DNA of 64,000 nucleotides from Phaeacidiphilus oryzae TH49 (lineage in GTDB: Bacteria > Actinomycetota > Actinomycetes > Streptomycetales > Streptomycetaceae), in the NCBI RefSeq assembly GCF_000744815.1, contig NZ_JQMQ01000005.1, forward strand, positions 628,055 through 692,054, written 5' to 3'. Shown here one piece after another: positions 8,037-17,361 of the stretch. The translations under genes were made by a program, and so were the position numbers. Every line of letters starts with the position of its first letter. Positions within the stretch are counted from its first letter, which is position 1. Below the pieces are notes generated by a model. That model was not told the DNA's origin, searched no databases, and saw only the letters and a list, made by a program, of their open reading frames with translations.

Positions 8037-8075
8037 CAACACTCCAGGGCGGAAAGTGTTGTCGCCTGCAATACT
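8037..8075. promoter_or_regulatory. Candidate MarR operator and leaderless promoter
   Basis: Three related 7-base half-sites lie between divergent genes: CAACACT (8037-8043), AGTGTTG (8055-8061) and CAATACT (8069-8075). The first two are perfect inverted copies 11 bases apart; the last two form an inverted pair with one G/T mismatch, 7 bases apart. AATACT (8070-8075) is also the likely -10 of marR, six bases before ATG 8082. MarR bound here would cover its own start and could act on the leftward gene. Confidence 0.5.
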
Positions 8076-8081
8076 CTTCCC

Positions 8082-8597
8082 ATGTCGAGGGCTACCACAA
8101 GGCAGCACGCAGCGAATCCGCACGACGCACCGGATCCGACCGAGGCCGACATCGCGGCCTTCCAGGCGGCTACCCGCGATCTGGTCGGAATCGCCCTGCG
8201 GAGCCTGGAGGTGACGGGCGGTCAGGTCTCGCTGCCGCAGCTGCGCCTGCTGCTGGCCCTGGACGAGCTCGGACGCAGCCCCTCCTCGGCGATCGCCCGC
8301 GCGCTGGGCCTCGGCGCCTCCTCGGTGACCCGGCTGGCCGACCGGCTGGTGGAGTCCGGGCATGTGGTGCGCGGCACCGAGCCCTCGCATCGCAGCGTGG
8401 TCACCCTGGAGCTCACCGAACGCGGCGCCGGCCTGGTCGGGGCCGTGCTCGAGCACCGCCGGGAGCACTTCCGGCGCGCGCTGCGGGGTCTCACCCCGGC
8501 CCAGCGGAAGGCCACCGCCGAGGGCCTCCGCGCCCTCCACGCGGTCCTCGCCGCCGACCCGGAGCACCACTCGCCGATCGCCCCGCTCAGTCTCTGA
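8082..8597 (+). CDS. MarR family transcriptional regulator
   Basis: A 171-residue winged-helix regulator. The DNA-binding domain covers about residues 45-110: SLPQLRLLLALDELG, then SSAIARALGLGASSVTRLADRLVESGHV as the recognition helix region, and the wing with RSVVTLELTERG. The C-terminal helix is the usual dimerisation segment. The frame is open far upstream, but ATG 8082 has a -10-like AATACT six bases before it, indicating a leaderless start. Its stop codon directly abuts that of the MFS efflux gene on the other strand. MarR proteins often control drug exporters, so the neighbour is a plausible target, although no operator was found at the pump's own start. Confidence 0.88.
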   Translation: MSRATTRQHAANPHDAPDPTEADIAAFQAATRDLVGIALRSLEVTGGQVSLPQLRLLLALDELGRSPSSAIARALGLGASSVTRLADRLVESGHVVRGTEPSHRSVVTLELTERGAGLVGAVLEHRREHFRRALRGLTPAQRKATAEGLRALHAVLAADPEHHSPIAPLSL

Positions 8598-10244
8598 TCA
8601 CTCTCTGATCCCGTTCTCCCCCGCGGGTCCTGAGGGTCCGGCGGGGTCGGCGGGGTTCGCGGGGTCCGCCGGCTCAGGCCCGCTCAGGGGACGCCGCGGG
8701 CGGGCGGGCAGCGCGAGGAGGACGAGGGCGGCCCCGGCGGCGGCCACCACCGCGCCCACCCCGAGGCCCAGCACCATCCCGCTGCCGAAGGCGGAGCGGG
8801 CCAGCCCGGCGAGCAGCCGCCCGGTGCCGCCGCCGACCCGGGCGGCCAGCCCCAGCGCACCGCCGAGCGAGCCGAGGACGGTGTCCGAGACACCCGCCGG
8901 GAGGTGGTACGGCGCCAGCGGCGGCCGCATCCGGCCCTGGTAACGGGTCGTCAGCAGGCTGCCGATGACCGCCACCCCGAGCGCCCCGCCCAGTTGGACC
9001 GACACGCCGTTGGTCGCCGAACCGACCCCGGTGTCCCCCGGCGGCAGGGTGCCCATCAGGGAGTCCAGCGCGGCCGGGACGACGAGACCGGCGCCGAGCC
9101 CCAGCAGCAGGAACCCGGGCAGGACCTTCGGATAGGTGGCACCGCCCCCGGCCGCGGCGACCTGCCACAGCCCGCCGGAGATCGCCAGCAGCCCGCTGCC
9201 GACCGCCGCCTTGCTGCCCGCCCAGCGGACCAGGACCGGGCTCAGCGGCGCGACCAGCGCCAGCAGCCCGGCCACCGGCACCATCCGGAGACCGGTCTGC
9301 AGAGCGCTGTAGCCGAGGTCGAACTGGAGGAACTGGGTCAGCACGAAGAGCGCCCCGAAGAGCCCGAACATGGCCAGCGAGACCGCAGCGGTGGCGACCG
9401 AGAACCGGCGCTCGCGGAAGAAGTCCAGGTTCAGCATGGGATGGTCGCTGCGCCGCTCCCAGAGGACGAAGCAGGCCAGCGCCAGCAGCCCGCCGCTGAT
9501 CGCGCCGAGCGCGAGGGGCGACGTCCAGCCGCGGACCGGCGCCTCGATCACCCCCCACAGCAGCAGGCCGAGGGCGAGGATGGACAGCAGCGAGCCGACC
9601 GGGTCGAGCCGCAGCGGCGCCGGGTTGCGGGACTCCGGCACCAGCAGCGGCGCGCAGACCAGCCCGGCCGCCGCGAAGGGGAGGTTGACCCAGAACACCG
9701 AGCCCCACCAGAAGTGCTCCAGCAGCAGCCCGCCGGCCACCGGTCCGATCGCGATGCCCAGGCCGCTGGCGGCGGCCCAGACGCCGATCGCGCGGCGCCG
9801 CTCCACCGGCTCGCGGAAGACGTCGGTGATGATCGACAGCGTGGCCGGCATCATCATCGACGCGCCGAGGCCCATCGCGGCCCGGGCGGCGATCAGCATG
9901 CCGACCGAGCCGGAGTAGGCGGCCCAGGTCGAGGCGGAGCCGAAGACGGCCAGCCCGGTGATGAAGACCCGCCGCCGCCCGAAGCGGTCCGCGCTGCGGC
10001 CGGAGACCAGCATCACCCCGGCGAAGACCAGCGCGTAGGCGTCGACGATCCACTGGAGCTGGGTGGTGGTCGCGCCGAGCTCCCGGACCAGGGTGGGCAG
10101 CGCGACGTTCAGGATCGTGTTGTCCAGCGTCACCATCAGCAGCGACACGCAGAGCACCACGAGGGCGGTCCAGCGTCTCCCGGCGCCGCGGCCCCGCGGC
10201 GCGGGGGCCGCGGCCGTCGGCAGCGATTCGCGTACGTCGGCCAT
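8598..10244 (-). CDS. MFS drug-efflux transporter, DHA2 (EmrB/QacA) type
   Basis: A 548-residue, probably 14-TM, proton-driven exporter. TM1 begins TALVVLCVSLLMVTLDNTIL, including the DHA2 motif LDxTIxNVALP. The loop 2-3 motif is GRSADRFGRRRVF, and GVWAAASGLGIAIGPVAGGLL is motif C of antiporters. ATG 10244 (MADVRESLP) is preferred over an upstream start that would add 15 unconserved residues. The 3' end meets the MarR gene tail to tail with no bases between stop codons, so antisense 3' ends are expected. Substrates of such pumps are mainly hydrophobic toxic compounds; this one's is unknown. Confidence 0.92.
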   Translation of the reverse strand: MADVRESLPTAAAPAPRGRGAGRRWTALVVLCVSLLMVTLDNTILNVALPTLVRELGATTTQLQWIVDAYALVFAGVMLVSGRSADRFGRRRVFITGLAVFGSASTWAAYSGSVGMLIAARAAMGLGASMMMPATLSIITDVFREPVERRRAIGVWAAASGLGIAIGPVAGGLLLEHFWWGSVFWVNLPFAAAGLVCAPLLVPESRNPAPLRLDPVGSLLSILALGLLLWGVIEAPVRGWTSPLALGAISGGLLALACFVLWERRSDHPMLNLDFFRERRFSVATAAVSLAMFGLFGALFVLTQFLQFDLGYSALQTGLRMVPVAGLLALVAPLSPVLVRWAGSKAAVGSGLLAISGGLWQVAAAGGGATYPKVLPGFLLLGLGAGLVVPAALDSLMGTLPPGDTGVGSATNGVSVQLGGALGVAVIGSLLTTRYQGRMRPPLAPYHLPAGVSDTVLGSLGGALGLAARVGGGTGRLLAGLARSAFGSGMVLGLGVGAVVAAAGAALVLLALPARPRRPLSGPEPADPANPADPAGPSGPAGENGIRE

Positions 10245-10379
10245 GCCTCCATACAGCGACCGCGCGTCCGGCGCCGGGCAGGTGCCCAACGGCCCCGGGA
10301 GGGGGCCGCCCGGCTGCCTGCCGGCTGCCTTTCGGCTGGCCTGGCTACCGTCCGCCGGGCCTTCCGGATTCTTCGCTCC

Positions 10380-10922
<543 letters not shown>

Positions 10923-11031
10923 GCCCCAAGCATCGCCCATCCGGCGGGGCGTCCGCTGGCGGAAAAACGACATGAAGGGCGGTCCGCGCGGGCGGCGACC
11001 CGCGGGCGCGGGTCAGGGGGACCGTCCGGAC

Positions 11032-11070
11032 ATGAACGCATGAAGGCTTGTTCATTCTTTCCGGTAAGGT
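11032..11070 (+). promoter_or_regulatory. Candidate metal-sensor operator and -10 before P1B-4 ATPase
   Basis: ATGAAC (11032-11037) and GTTCAT (11050-11055) form a perfect 6-bp inverted repeat with a 12-base spacer. TGAAC...GTTCA half-sites are typical of ArsR/SmtB-family metal sensors. TAAGGT (11065-11070) is a possible -10, eight bases before GTG 11079. No ArsR gene lies nearby, so the sensor would be encoded elsewhere. Confidence 0.4.
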
Positions 11071-11078
11071 GGCTGCCC

Positions 11079-13091
11079 GTGACCGACACGATCCTCCGCC
11101 ACCGGCCCGACTCCGACGCCCCGTCCGGAGGGGCGGCCGGAACGTCCGGCCCGCCGCCCGCCCGGAGAACCGCCGCCCTCTCGCTGCCGGAGGCGCGCTG
11201 GGCGCTGGCCGCCCTGGTGCTCTTCCTGGTCGCGCTGCCGCTCCAGCTGACCGGCGCGCCGGCCTGGTCCTGGGGCCCCCTCTACGCCCTCTGCTACGCG
11301 GCGGGCGGCTGGGAGCCCGGCTGGGCCGGCCTCCAGGCGCTGCGCGAGAAGACCCTGGACGTCGACCTGCTGATGGTGGTCGCGGCGATCGGCGCCGCGG
11401 CCATCGGCCAGGTGCTGGACGGCGCGCTGCTGATCGTGATCTTCGCGACCTCGGGCGCGCTGGAGGCGATCGCCACCGCGCGGACCGAGGACTCCGTACG
11501 AGGGCTGCTCGACCTGGCGCCGGCCACCGCGACCCGGCTGCGCTCCGGGGATCCCGCCGGGGAGCGCGGCGGCGAGCGCGCCGAGGAGACCGTGCCCACC
11601 GCCGAGCTGGCCGTAGGCGACCTCGTGCTGGTCAGGCCCGGCGAACGGGTCGGCGCGGACGGCCGGGTCGTCGACGGCTCCTCCGAGGTGGACCAGTCCA
11701 CCATCACCGGCGAGCCGCTGCCGGTCCCGCGCGCCGCCGGGGACGAGGTCTTCGCCGGCACCCTCAACGGCACCGGCGCCCTCACCGTCCGCGTCGAACG
11801 GGACCCGGCCGACTCCGTGCTGGCCCGGATCGTCGCCATGGTCGAGGAGGCCTCCCGTACCAAGGCGCCCACCCAGCTCTTCGTGGAGCGGATCGAGCAG
11901 CGGTACTCGATCGGGATGGTGGCCGCGACGCTGCTGCTCTTCGCGCTGCCGCTGCTCTTCGGCGACGGGCTCTCGGACTCGCTGCTGCGGGCGATGACGT
12001 TCATGATCGTGGCCTCGCCGTGCGCGGTCGTCCTCGCGACCATGCCGCCGCTGCTGTCCGCGATCGCCAACGCGGGGCGGCACGGCGTACTGGTCAAGTC
12101 GGCCGTAGCGATGGAGCAGCTGGGGCAGGTGGACGCGGTCGCGCTGGACAAGACCGGGACGCTGACCGAGGGCACCCCCCGGGTGGCCGAGGCCGTGCCG
12201 CTGGCCCCCGGGCTGACCGAGGAGGAGCTGCTGGCGCCGGCCGCCGCAGCCGAACTGCCCAGCGAGCACCCGCTGGCCCGGGCGGTGGTCGAGGCCGCCA
12301 GGGCGCGCGGGATCGAGCCGCCGGAGGCATCGGACTTCTCCTCCGAGCCGGGGCGCGGGGTCACCGCGCGGGTCGGCGGAAGGCTGGTCCGGGTGGGCGC
12401 GCCGAGCCGGCTGCTGGAGGCCGGCCCGAGCCCGGAGGTCGCCGCGGCGGTGGGCGAGCTGGAGGCGCGCGGACGGACCGCCGTGGTCGTGCTGCGCGAC
12501 GGGGAGCCGATCGGGCTGCTCGGCATCTCCGACCGGCTCCGCCCGGACGCCGCCGAGGCCGTGGCCGGGCTGACCGCGCTCGCCACCGCCGCCCCGCCGA
12601 TGGTGCTCACCGGCGACAACGCGGCCGCGGCCGCGCGGATCGCCGCCGAGGCCGGGATCTCAGCGGACGCGGTCCGCGCGGGTCTGCTGCCGGAGGACAA
12701 GGCGCGGACGGTCGCGGAGCTCTCCGCGGCCGGCCGGCGAGTGCTGGTGATCGGTGACGGCGTCAACGACGCGCCCGCGCTGGCCGCCGCCCACACCGGG
12801 ATCGCGATGGGCCGGGCCGGCTCCGACCTGGCGCTGGAGACCGCGGACGCGGTGGTGGTCCGGGACGAGCTGGCGGCGGTGCCGCGGGTGCTGCGGCTCT
12901 CCCGGCGGGCCCGGCGGCTGGTGCTGCAGAACCTGGTGATCGCGGCGGTGTTCATCACCGGCCTGGTGGCCTGGGACCTCGCGGGCCATCTGCCGCTGCC
13001 GCTCGGCGTCGCCGGGCACGAGGGCTCCACGGTGATCGTCGGCCTGAACGGGCTGCGGCTGCTGCGGGCGTCGGCCTGGCGGCGAGGCTGA
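11079..13091 (+). CDS. P1B-4-type heavy-metal P-type ATPase (CtpD/CoaT-like)
   Basis: A 670-residue P1B ATPase, counted from GTG 11079. It has the membrane motif SPC (about 313-315) in place of CPC and the C-terminal signature [16 protein letters not shown] (about 647-662); together these define the P1B-4 subgroup, which exports Co2+, Fe2+ or Ni2+. The phosphorylation site is DKTGTLTEG (Asp357), the actuator loop TITGEPLPV, and the hinge [10 protein letters not shown]. There is no N-terminal metal-binding domain, as usual for this group. The start is uncertain: ATG 11040 would add 13 residues but lies inside the putative operator, so GTG 11079 is preferred. It stands alone on its strand, 100 bases before the HAD gene. 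Confidence 0.92.
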   Translation: MTDTILRHRPDSDAPSGGAAGTSGPPPARRTAALSLPEARWALAALVLFLVALPLQLTGAPAWSWGPLYALCYAAGGWEPGWAGLQALREKTLDVDLLMVVAAIGAAAIGQVLDGALLIVIFATSGALEAIATARTEDSVRGLLDLAPATATRLRSGDPAGERGGERAEETVPTAELAVGDLVLVRPGERVGADGRVVDGSSEVDQSTITGEPLPVPRAAGDEVFAGTLNGTGALTVRVERDPADSVLARIVAMVEEASRTKAPTQLFVERIEQRYSIGMVAATLLLFALPLLFGDGLSDSLLRAMTFMIVASPCAVVLATMPPLLSAIANAGRHGVLVKSAVAMEQLGQVDAVALDKTGTLTEGTPRVAEAVPLAPGLTEEELLAPAAAAELPSEHPLARAVVEAARARGIEPPEASDFSSEPGRGVTARVGGRLVRVGAPSRLLEAGPSPEVAAAVGELEARGRTAVVVLRDGEPIGLLGISDRLRPDAAEAVAGLTALATAAPPMVLTGDNAAAAARIAAEAGISADAVRAGLLPEDKARTVAELSAAGRRVLVIGDGVNDAPALAAAHTGIAMGRAGSDLALETADAVVVRDELAAVPRVLRLSRRARRLVLQNLVIAAVFITGLVAWDLAGHLPLPLGVAGHEGSTVIVGLNGLRLLRASAWRRG

Positions 13092-13181
13092 CGCCGCTCC
13101 CCCGGAGCATCGGCCCACCGCCACCGCCGCGTCAGGCACGGCTCGCCGCCCACCGCGTGACGCGGCGAACCTGGGCCGACC

Positions 13182-13197
13182 CGGCACTAGAGTGCCG
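13182..13197 (+). promoter_or_regulatory. -10 element within a short inverted repeat before the HAD gene
   Basis: CGGCACT (13182-13188) and AGTGCCG (13191-13197) form a 7-bp inverted repeat with a two-base centre. It contains TAGAGT (13188-13193), a good -10, seven bases before ATG 13201. This suggests a leaderless transcript with a promoter that could bind a dimeric regulator. No clear -35 is present. Confidence 0.4.
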
Positions 13198-13200
13198 ATC

Positions 13201-13911
13201 ATGCACGCCGAATGCGACGCCCTCCTCTTCGACATCGACGGCACGCTGGTGGACTCCTCCGCCGTGGCCGAACGGGCCTGGCGCCGCTGGGCGGCGGAGT
13301 ACGGGCAGGACGCGGACGCGGTGCTGGACGCCTCGCACGGCGTGCGGACCGAGGACGTGGCGGCCAGGTTCCTGCCCGGGGACCGGGTCGCCGCAGCGGC
13401 CCGGCGGCTGACCGAACTCGAGGCGGAGGAGGGGGCGGACGCCTCGGCGGGCGTCGTGGCGGTCCGGGGCGCCGCCGAGCTGCTGCACACCATGGACGCC
13501 CTCGGCGACGGGACCGGCCGGGCGCGCTGGGCGGCGGTCACCTCCGGGGAGCGCGAGCTGATGCTCGAACGGCTGGCCGCGGTCGGCCTCCCCACCCCTC
13601 CGGTGCTGGTCGGCGCGGCCGACGTGGCGGCCGGCAAGCCCGACCCGGAGGGTTACCGCACGGCGGCGGCGCGGCTGGGCGCGGACCCGGAGCGCTGCGT
13701 CGTCGTCGAGGACTCGCCCAACGGCATCGCCGCGGCGCGCGCCGCCGGCGCCCGGGTGGTCGCGGTCGCCGGCACCTACCCGCCGCAGGACCTCGTCGAC
13801 CTCCCGCCGGCCGCCGCCCCGGACGCGGTGGTCCCGGACCTCACCGCCGTCCACGTCACCCGCGAGCCGGACGGCGGCCTGGTCGTCCGGCTGACCCCGA
13901 CGGCGGACTGA
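13201..13911 (+). CDS. HAD-superfamily phosphatase (HAD-IA)
   Basis: A 236-residue haloacid-dehalogenase-type hydrolase. Motif I is [11 protein letters not shown] (nucleophile Asp11, acid/base Asp13), motif II is VTSGERE, motif III the Lys in [10 protein letters not shown], and motif [19 protein letters not shown]. The helical cap after motif I makes it subclass IA, like phosphoglycolate or glycerol-phosphate phosphatases, so a small phosphorylated metabolite is the expected substrate. ATG 13201 sits seven bases after TAGAGT; GTG 13192 is an in-frame alternative that would add three residues. It is convergent with the PrmC-like gene. Confidence 0.87.
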   Translation: MHAECDALLFDIDGTLVDSSAVAERAWRRWAAEYGQDADAVLDASHGVRTEDVAARFLPGDRVAAAARRLTELEAEEGADASAGVVAVRGAAELLHTMDALGDGTGRARWAAVTSGERELMLERLAAVGLPTPPVLVGAADVAAGKPDPEGYRTAAARLGADPERCVVVEDSPNGIAAARAAGARVVAVAGTYPPQDLVDLPPAAAPDAVVPDLTAVHVTREPDGGLVVRLTPTAD

Positions 13912-13978
13912 CCGCGACCCGCGGTCAGCGGCGGGGCGCGGTCGGGGCGACTCGCGGTCGGGGGCGGGGCGCGGTCAA

Positions 13979-14012
13979 CGGCGGATGGCGGTCAGCGGCG
14001 GATGGCGGTCAG
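13979..14012. repeat. 17-bp tandem duplication spanning the prmC-like stop codon
   Basis: CGGCGGATGGCGGTCAG occurs twice in tandem (13979-13995 and 13996-14012). The right copy encodes the last residues of the PrmC-like protein and the left copy lies across and beyond its stop codon (13992-13994). Similar 3'-end repeats occur after other genes in the window. Confidence 0.8.
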
Positions 14013-14870
14013 GACATTGGCGGCGGTGTCCTCGTCCGTCGTGTGGGTGACCGCCAGCGCCGCCCCGCCCAGGACCTCCAGGGCGCTGGGGACCTGACCG
14101 GAGCTGGTCTCCACGAACAGCCGGCCGCCGGGGGCGAGCCAGTCGGGGGCCGCCGCGGCCACCCGGCGGAGGACGTCGAGGCCGTCGGCGCCGCCGTCCA
14201 GCGCCTGCAGCGGCTCGTGGTCGCGGGCCTCCGCGGGCAGCAGCGGGACCTCGTCCGAGGGCACGTAGGGCACGTTGGCCAGCAGGACGTCTATCCGGCC
14301 CCGGACCGCAGGCGGCAGCGCGGCGAAGAGATCGCCGAGGAAGACCCGGCCGTCAGGGAGGTTGCGGCGGGCGCAGTCCACCGCGGCGGGGTCGATGTCC
14401 GCCGCCAGCAGTTCGATTCCGGCCGGTGGCGCGGAGGCGGAGAGCTCGGCGGTGAGGGCGAGGCCGAGGGCGCCGGTGCCGCAGCAGAGGTCGACGACGA
14501 CCAGCGGCCGGGCGTCGCCGAGCGCGGCGCAGCGGGCGCGCGCGTAGGCGGCGGCCTCGCGCAGCATGAACTCGCTGCGGCGGCGCGGGATGAACACCCC
14601 TGGTGCGACGGCCACCCGCAGCCCTCCGAACTCGGCCCAGCCGAGCACGAGTTCGAGCGGTTCGCCGGCGACCCGGCGGCGGATCATCGCCTCCAGGCGG
14701 TCGGCGGCATCCGCCTCCGCCGCCACGGCGGCGAGCAGGAGTGCGGCCTCCTCCTCGGCGAACACGCAGCCGGCGGCGCGCAGTCGGGCCGCGACCTCGG
14801 CCGGGACGCCGGATGCGGAGGAAGGATGGAAAGCGGGGGAATCAGGGGAAGCGGTGGGTTCAGCAGGCAT
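13992..14870 (-). CDS. Putative protein N5-glutamine methyltransferase (PrmC/HemK-related)
   Basis: A 292-residue relative of PrmC, which methylates the GGQ glutamine of release factors. SAM motif I is VVVDLCCGTGALGLAL (about 124-139). The catalytic tetrad is NVPY (199-202) in place of the standard NPPY, as in the actinobacterial PrmC-related group (TIGR03704). PGVFIPRRRSEFML matches the PrmC 'VPRPETE' region in altered form, so the target may not be a release factor. The start ATG 14870 gives a Pro/Ser-rich N-terminus. It is convergent with the HAD gene, and its final codons are part of a 17-bp tandem duplication. Confidence 0.82.
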   Translation of the reverse strand: MPAEPTASPDSPAFHPSSASGVPAEVAARLRAAGCVFAEEEAALLLAAVAAEADAADRLEAMIRRRVAGEPLELVLGWAEFGGLRVAVAPGVFIPRRRSEFMLREAAAYARARCAALGDARPLVVVDLCCGTGALGLALTAELSASAPPAGIELLAADIDPAAVDCARRNLPDGRVFLGDLFAALPPAVRGRIDVLLANVPYVPSDEVPLLPAEARDHEPLQALDGGADGLDVLRRVAAAAPDWLAPGGRLFVETSSGQVPSALEVLGGAALAVTHTTDEDTAANVLTAIRR

Positions 14871-15172
14871 CGTGCGAGTCCTCCGGGATCGCGCGGGACC
14901 TCCGGCGCCCGGTCCGTGAGCGGACTCAGGCCCCGATGGGAGGTGTCCCCGCGGGCCGTTCGTTCCTGGTGATGGGACTCACCTCCCCGATCCGGGCGCG
15001 CGGCCCCGCCGCACGCGTTCGCTGCCGACTGCGTCACTTTACCGGACGCACGCGACCGTCCGTGGAGATGATCGGGCTATCCGCTCGGCCGATCGGAGGA
15101 TCTGCGGACCCGCGTGGGGTGAATCCGCAGGGCGAGCCGTCCCGCCCCGGCCGAACGCCCGTTGGGCAGGGC
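14871..15172. other. Intergenic region between divergent genes
   Basis: A 302-base gap separating the leftward PrmC-like gene from the rightward Gly/Pro-rich ORF. It contains one less GC-rich island near 15025-15040 (TCACTTTACC; TAAAGT on the minus strand could be a -10) and a small inverted repeat GGTGA/TCACC. I see no convincing gene, RNA or operator here. Confidence 0.5.
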
Positions 15173-15730
15173 ATGGATCACGGCTGGGACCGCGAGACAC
15201 CCATCTTCAACGCGCTCCTCCGGGAGTGGCGCGGCCATCATCGCTCCGTGCCCGCGATCGAGCCCGGGCCGCCGGTCCCGGGCGCGCTGCCCGCGGCCGG
15301 GCGGTCCCGGGCCGATCGGGTCGGGGGCGAGCGGGTCGGGGGCGAGCCGCCGATCAGCGCGCTCACCCGCCTGCTGCCGCCGACGGCGCCCGGGGCGGGG
15401 GCTGGGGCCCCGGCTGGGGCCGGGCAGACCGGGCACTTCCGTATCGACGGGCGTCCCGCCCAGGGCGGATCGGCCGGGCAGGGCGGGCAGGGCGGACAGC
15501 CCGCGCAGGGCGCGCACGGTGGGCAACGCGGTCCGGGCGGCGGTCATCCCGCGCCCCCCGCGCGCCCTGCGCCGCATCCGCCCGGCGCGCCGGGCGCGCC
15601 GCCGGCTCCCGGGGCGCCCGGTTCCAGCGGCCCGGGCAACCCCGAAGGCCCCGGCGGCGGCCCCGATGGCTCCGGCGACCCGAGGGACAACGCCCTCCAC
15701 CGGCTGCTGCACCCGCCCAGGCGGCCGTGA
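15173..15730 (+). CDS. Hypothetical Gly/Pro-rich protein
   Basis: A 185-residue ORF with an ordered beginning (MDHGWDRETPIFNALLREWR) and a mostly disordered rest rich in Gly, Pro, Ala and Gln, including GQGGQGG-like and PAPGAPG-like runs, ending in DNALHRLLHPPRRP. GC at third positions is near total, which supports the plus frame over the 211-residue ORF opposite. The short motifs FNALLREW near the start and ALHRLLHP at the end look like two amphipathic helices flanking a disordered spacer. I do not recognise it. It is convergent with the DsbA-like gene, 33 bases away. Confidence 0.5.
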   Translation: MDHGWDRETPIFNALLREWRGHHRSVPAIEPGPPVPGALPAAGRSRADRVGGERVGGEPPISALTRLLPPTAPGAGAGAPAGAGQTGHFRIDGRPAQGGSAGQGGQGGQPAQGAHGGQRGPGGGHPAPPARPAPHPPGAPGAPPAPGAPGSSGPGNPEGPGGGPDGSGDPRDNALHRLLHPPRRP

Positions 15731-15763
15731 ACCGCCGCCCTACCCACGGCAGGTGACACCCCG

Positions 15764-16438
15764 TCAGGAAGCCGGGCTCGCCTCCGCCGCGGCCCAGGCC
15801 TGGTCGAGCGCCTGCGCGAAGACCTCGACCGGCTGTGCGCCGGAGACGCCGAACCGCCGGTCCAGCACGAAGAACGGCACGCCGGTCGCGCCGAGCTGCG
15901 CGGCCTCGCGCTCGTCGGCGCGCACGGCCTCGGCGTACGCCGCCGGGTCGGCCAGCACCGCGCGGACCCCGTCCGCGTCGAGGCCGGCCTCCACGGCGAG
16001 GGCGACCAGCCGCTCGTCGTCGTTGTAGACCGACTCCTCCTCGGCGAAGTTGCCGCGGAAGAAGGCGTCGAGGAGCGCGGCCTGCCGCTCCGGCCCGTGG
16101 GCGCCCTGGTCGGCGGCGTAGTGCAGCAGCCGGTGGAGATCGAAGGTGGAGCCGTGGTCGCGGCCCTCCGTGCGGTAGCCGAGGCCGAGCTCGGCGGCCT
16201 GCTCACCGATGCCGCGCTCGTTGGCGGCGGCCTGCTCCGGGCTGATGCCGTACTTGCCGACCAGCATGTCCAGGACGGGGGCGACGTCCCCCTTGTCGCG
16301 CCCGGGGTCGAGCTCGAAGGAGCGGAACACCACCTCGACCCGGTCGCGCTGCGGAAACCCGGCCAGTGCCCGCTCGAAGCGGGACTTGCCGAGGTAGCAG
16401 AACGGGCAGGCGATGTCCGACCAGATTTCCACGCGCAT
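15764..16438 (-). CDS. DsbA family oxidoreductase (FrnE-like)
   Basis: A 224-residue thioredoxin-fold protein with the redox motif CPFC (Cys11, Cys14) directly after the first strand (MRVEIWSDIACPFCYLGK) and the cis-Pro loop ATGVPFFVLDRRFGVSGAQ near the C-terminus. This matches FrnE/2-hydroxychromene isomerase-like DsbA proteins, which are cytoplasmic (no signal peptide) and catalyse thiol-disulfide exchange. The frame is open further upstream, but ATG 16438 gives the canonical beginning. The downstream overlap-free end is 33 bases from the opposing Gly/Pro-rich ORF. It is 104 bases downstream of the MDMPI-like gene on the same strand. Confidence 0.9.
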   Translation of the reverse strand: MRVEIWSDIACPFCYLGKSRFERALAGFPQRDRVEVVFRSFELDPGRDKGDVAPVLDMLVGKYGISPEQAAANERGIGEQAAELGLGYRTEGRDHGSTFDLHRLLHYAADQGAHGPERQAALLDAFFRGNFAEEESVYNDDERLVALAVEAGLDADGVRAVLADPAAYAEAVRADEREAAQLGATGVPFFVLDRRFGVSGAQPVEVFAQALDQAWAAAEASPAS

Positions 16439-16542
16439 GGGTTGCCGTCTCTCCTTCGTACTCGCGTCCCCGGTCCCAGCACCGGCCGCGGCCTGCGCAT
16501 TCCCGGCCGCCCTAGCCGTCGCCCTCGCCCTCGCCCTCGCCT

Positions 16543-17253
16543 TCAGCCGAAGAGCGGGAAGCGGTCGGCATCCGGGCCGAGGGCCCTGCGCTCGGCGTCG
16601 GTGAGCGGGACGCGGCCGGTGCCGGCCAGGGCGTAGGCGGTGTCGTCCCAGTCGACCGCCGGCGGGTGGCCGAGCAGCCCGTCCAGCACCCGGTGGACGG
16701 CGGCCAGGCCCTCCGGCGCGGGCGCGGGGGCCTCGGGAAGGCCGGCCAGCAGGTCGAGGTGGTGGACGGCGGCCTCCACGGCGAGGGTGTCCAGCAGGTC
16801 GTCCACGGTGATGAGGTGCCCCTGGGTGCGGACCACTTCCGTGCCCGGCAGGCGCGCCGCCAGGGCGAGGACCGCGCGGGCGGTCTCGGTGTAGAGGTCG
16901 GCGAGCGGGCGGATGCCGCTCCAGACCGAGGCCATGATCCGGGTGTTGCGCAGCTGGCGCTCCGCCTGCCGGGCCAGCTCCGCCTCCTCGGGGCCGCGGG
17001 CCGGGTGCCACTCCTTCCAGTAGCCGACCGCGTCCGTGCCGGCGGCGGCGCCGGCGGCGGCCGGGCTGCCGAAGGCGACCAGGGCGCGCTGGGCGTCCGC
17101 GAGAAGATGGAAGATCAGGTCGCCCGCCATCCAGCCGGTGCAGCGGGTGGGGCGCCAGGCCTGCTCGTCGGTCAGGCCGCCGACGGTGTCGAGCAGCGGT
17201 TCGTAGGCGGCCGCGAGGAGGGCCGCCCCGCTCTGGGTGTGCCGTGTCGTCAT
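16543..17253 (-). CDS. Maleylpyruvate isomerase (MDMPI) fold, mycothiol-dependent-type protein
   Basis: A 236-residue DinB/MDMPI-fold helical-bundle protein. The metal-binding His pattern is visible: His49 in GWMAGDLIFHLLADAQ, with the further EAAVHHLDLL segment about residue 160. Members of this actinobacterial family use mycothiol as cofactor or act on thiol conjugates; the substrate here is unknown. The N-terminus (MTTRHTQSGAALLAAAYEPLLDTV) supports ATG 17253. It precedes the DsbA-like gene on the same strand, so a shared thiol theme is possible, and is divergent from the pentapeptide-repeat gene. Confidence 0.78.
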   Translation of the reverse strand: MTTRHTQSGAALLAAAYEPLLDTVGGLTDEQAWRPTRCTGWMAGDLIFHLLADAQRALVAFGSPAAAGAAAGTDAVGYWKEWHPARGPEEAELARQAERQLRNTRIMASVWSGIRPLADLYTETARAVLALAARLPGTEVVRTQGHLITVDDLLDTLAVEAAVHHLDLLAGLPEAPAPAPEGLAAVHRVLDGLLGHPPAVDWDDTAYALAGTGRVPLTDAERRALGPDADRFPLFG

Positions 17254-17361
17254 GGCCTCCCTTCTACCCGCCTGCTACCCGGCGGGGCGGATTGTCAGTG
17301 GGGCGTGCCAGGGTGATCACGTGGCGAGCACGCAGGGAGTCGCGGACTGGAGGAGGCGCTG

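Noticed and set aside
15077-15712. A 211-residue leftward ORF opposite the Gly/Pro-rich protein
   Set aside because: Its composition is typical of a shadow frame; the plus frame begins with an ordered, non-repetitive segment and has near-total third-position GC.
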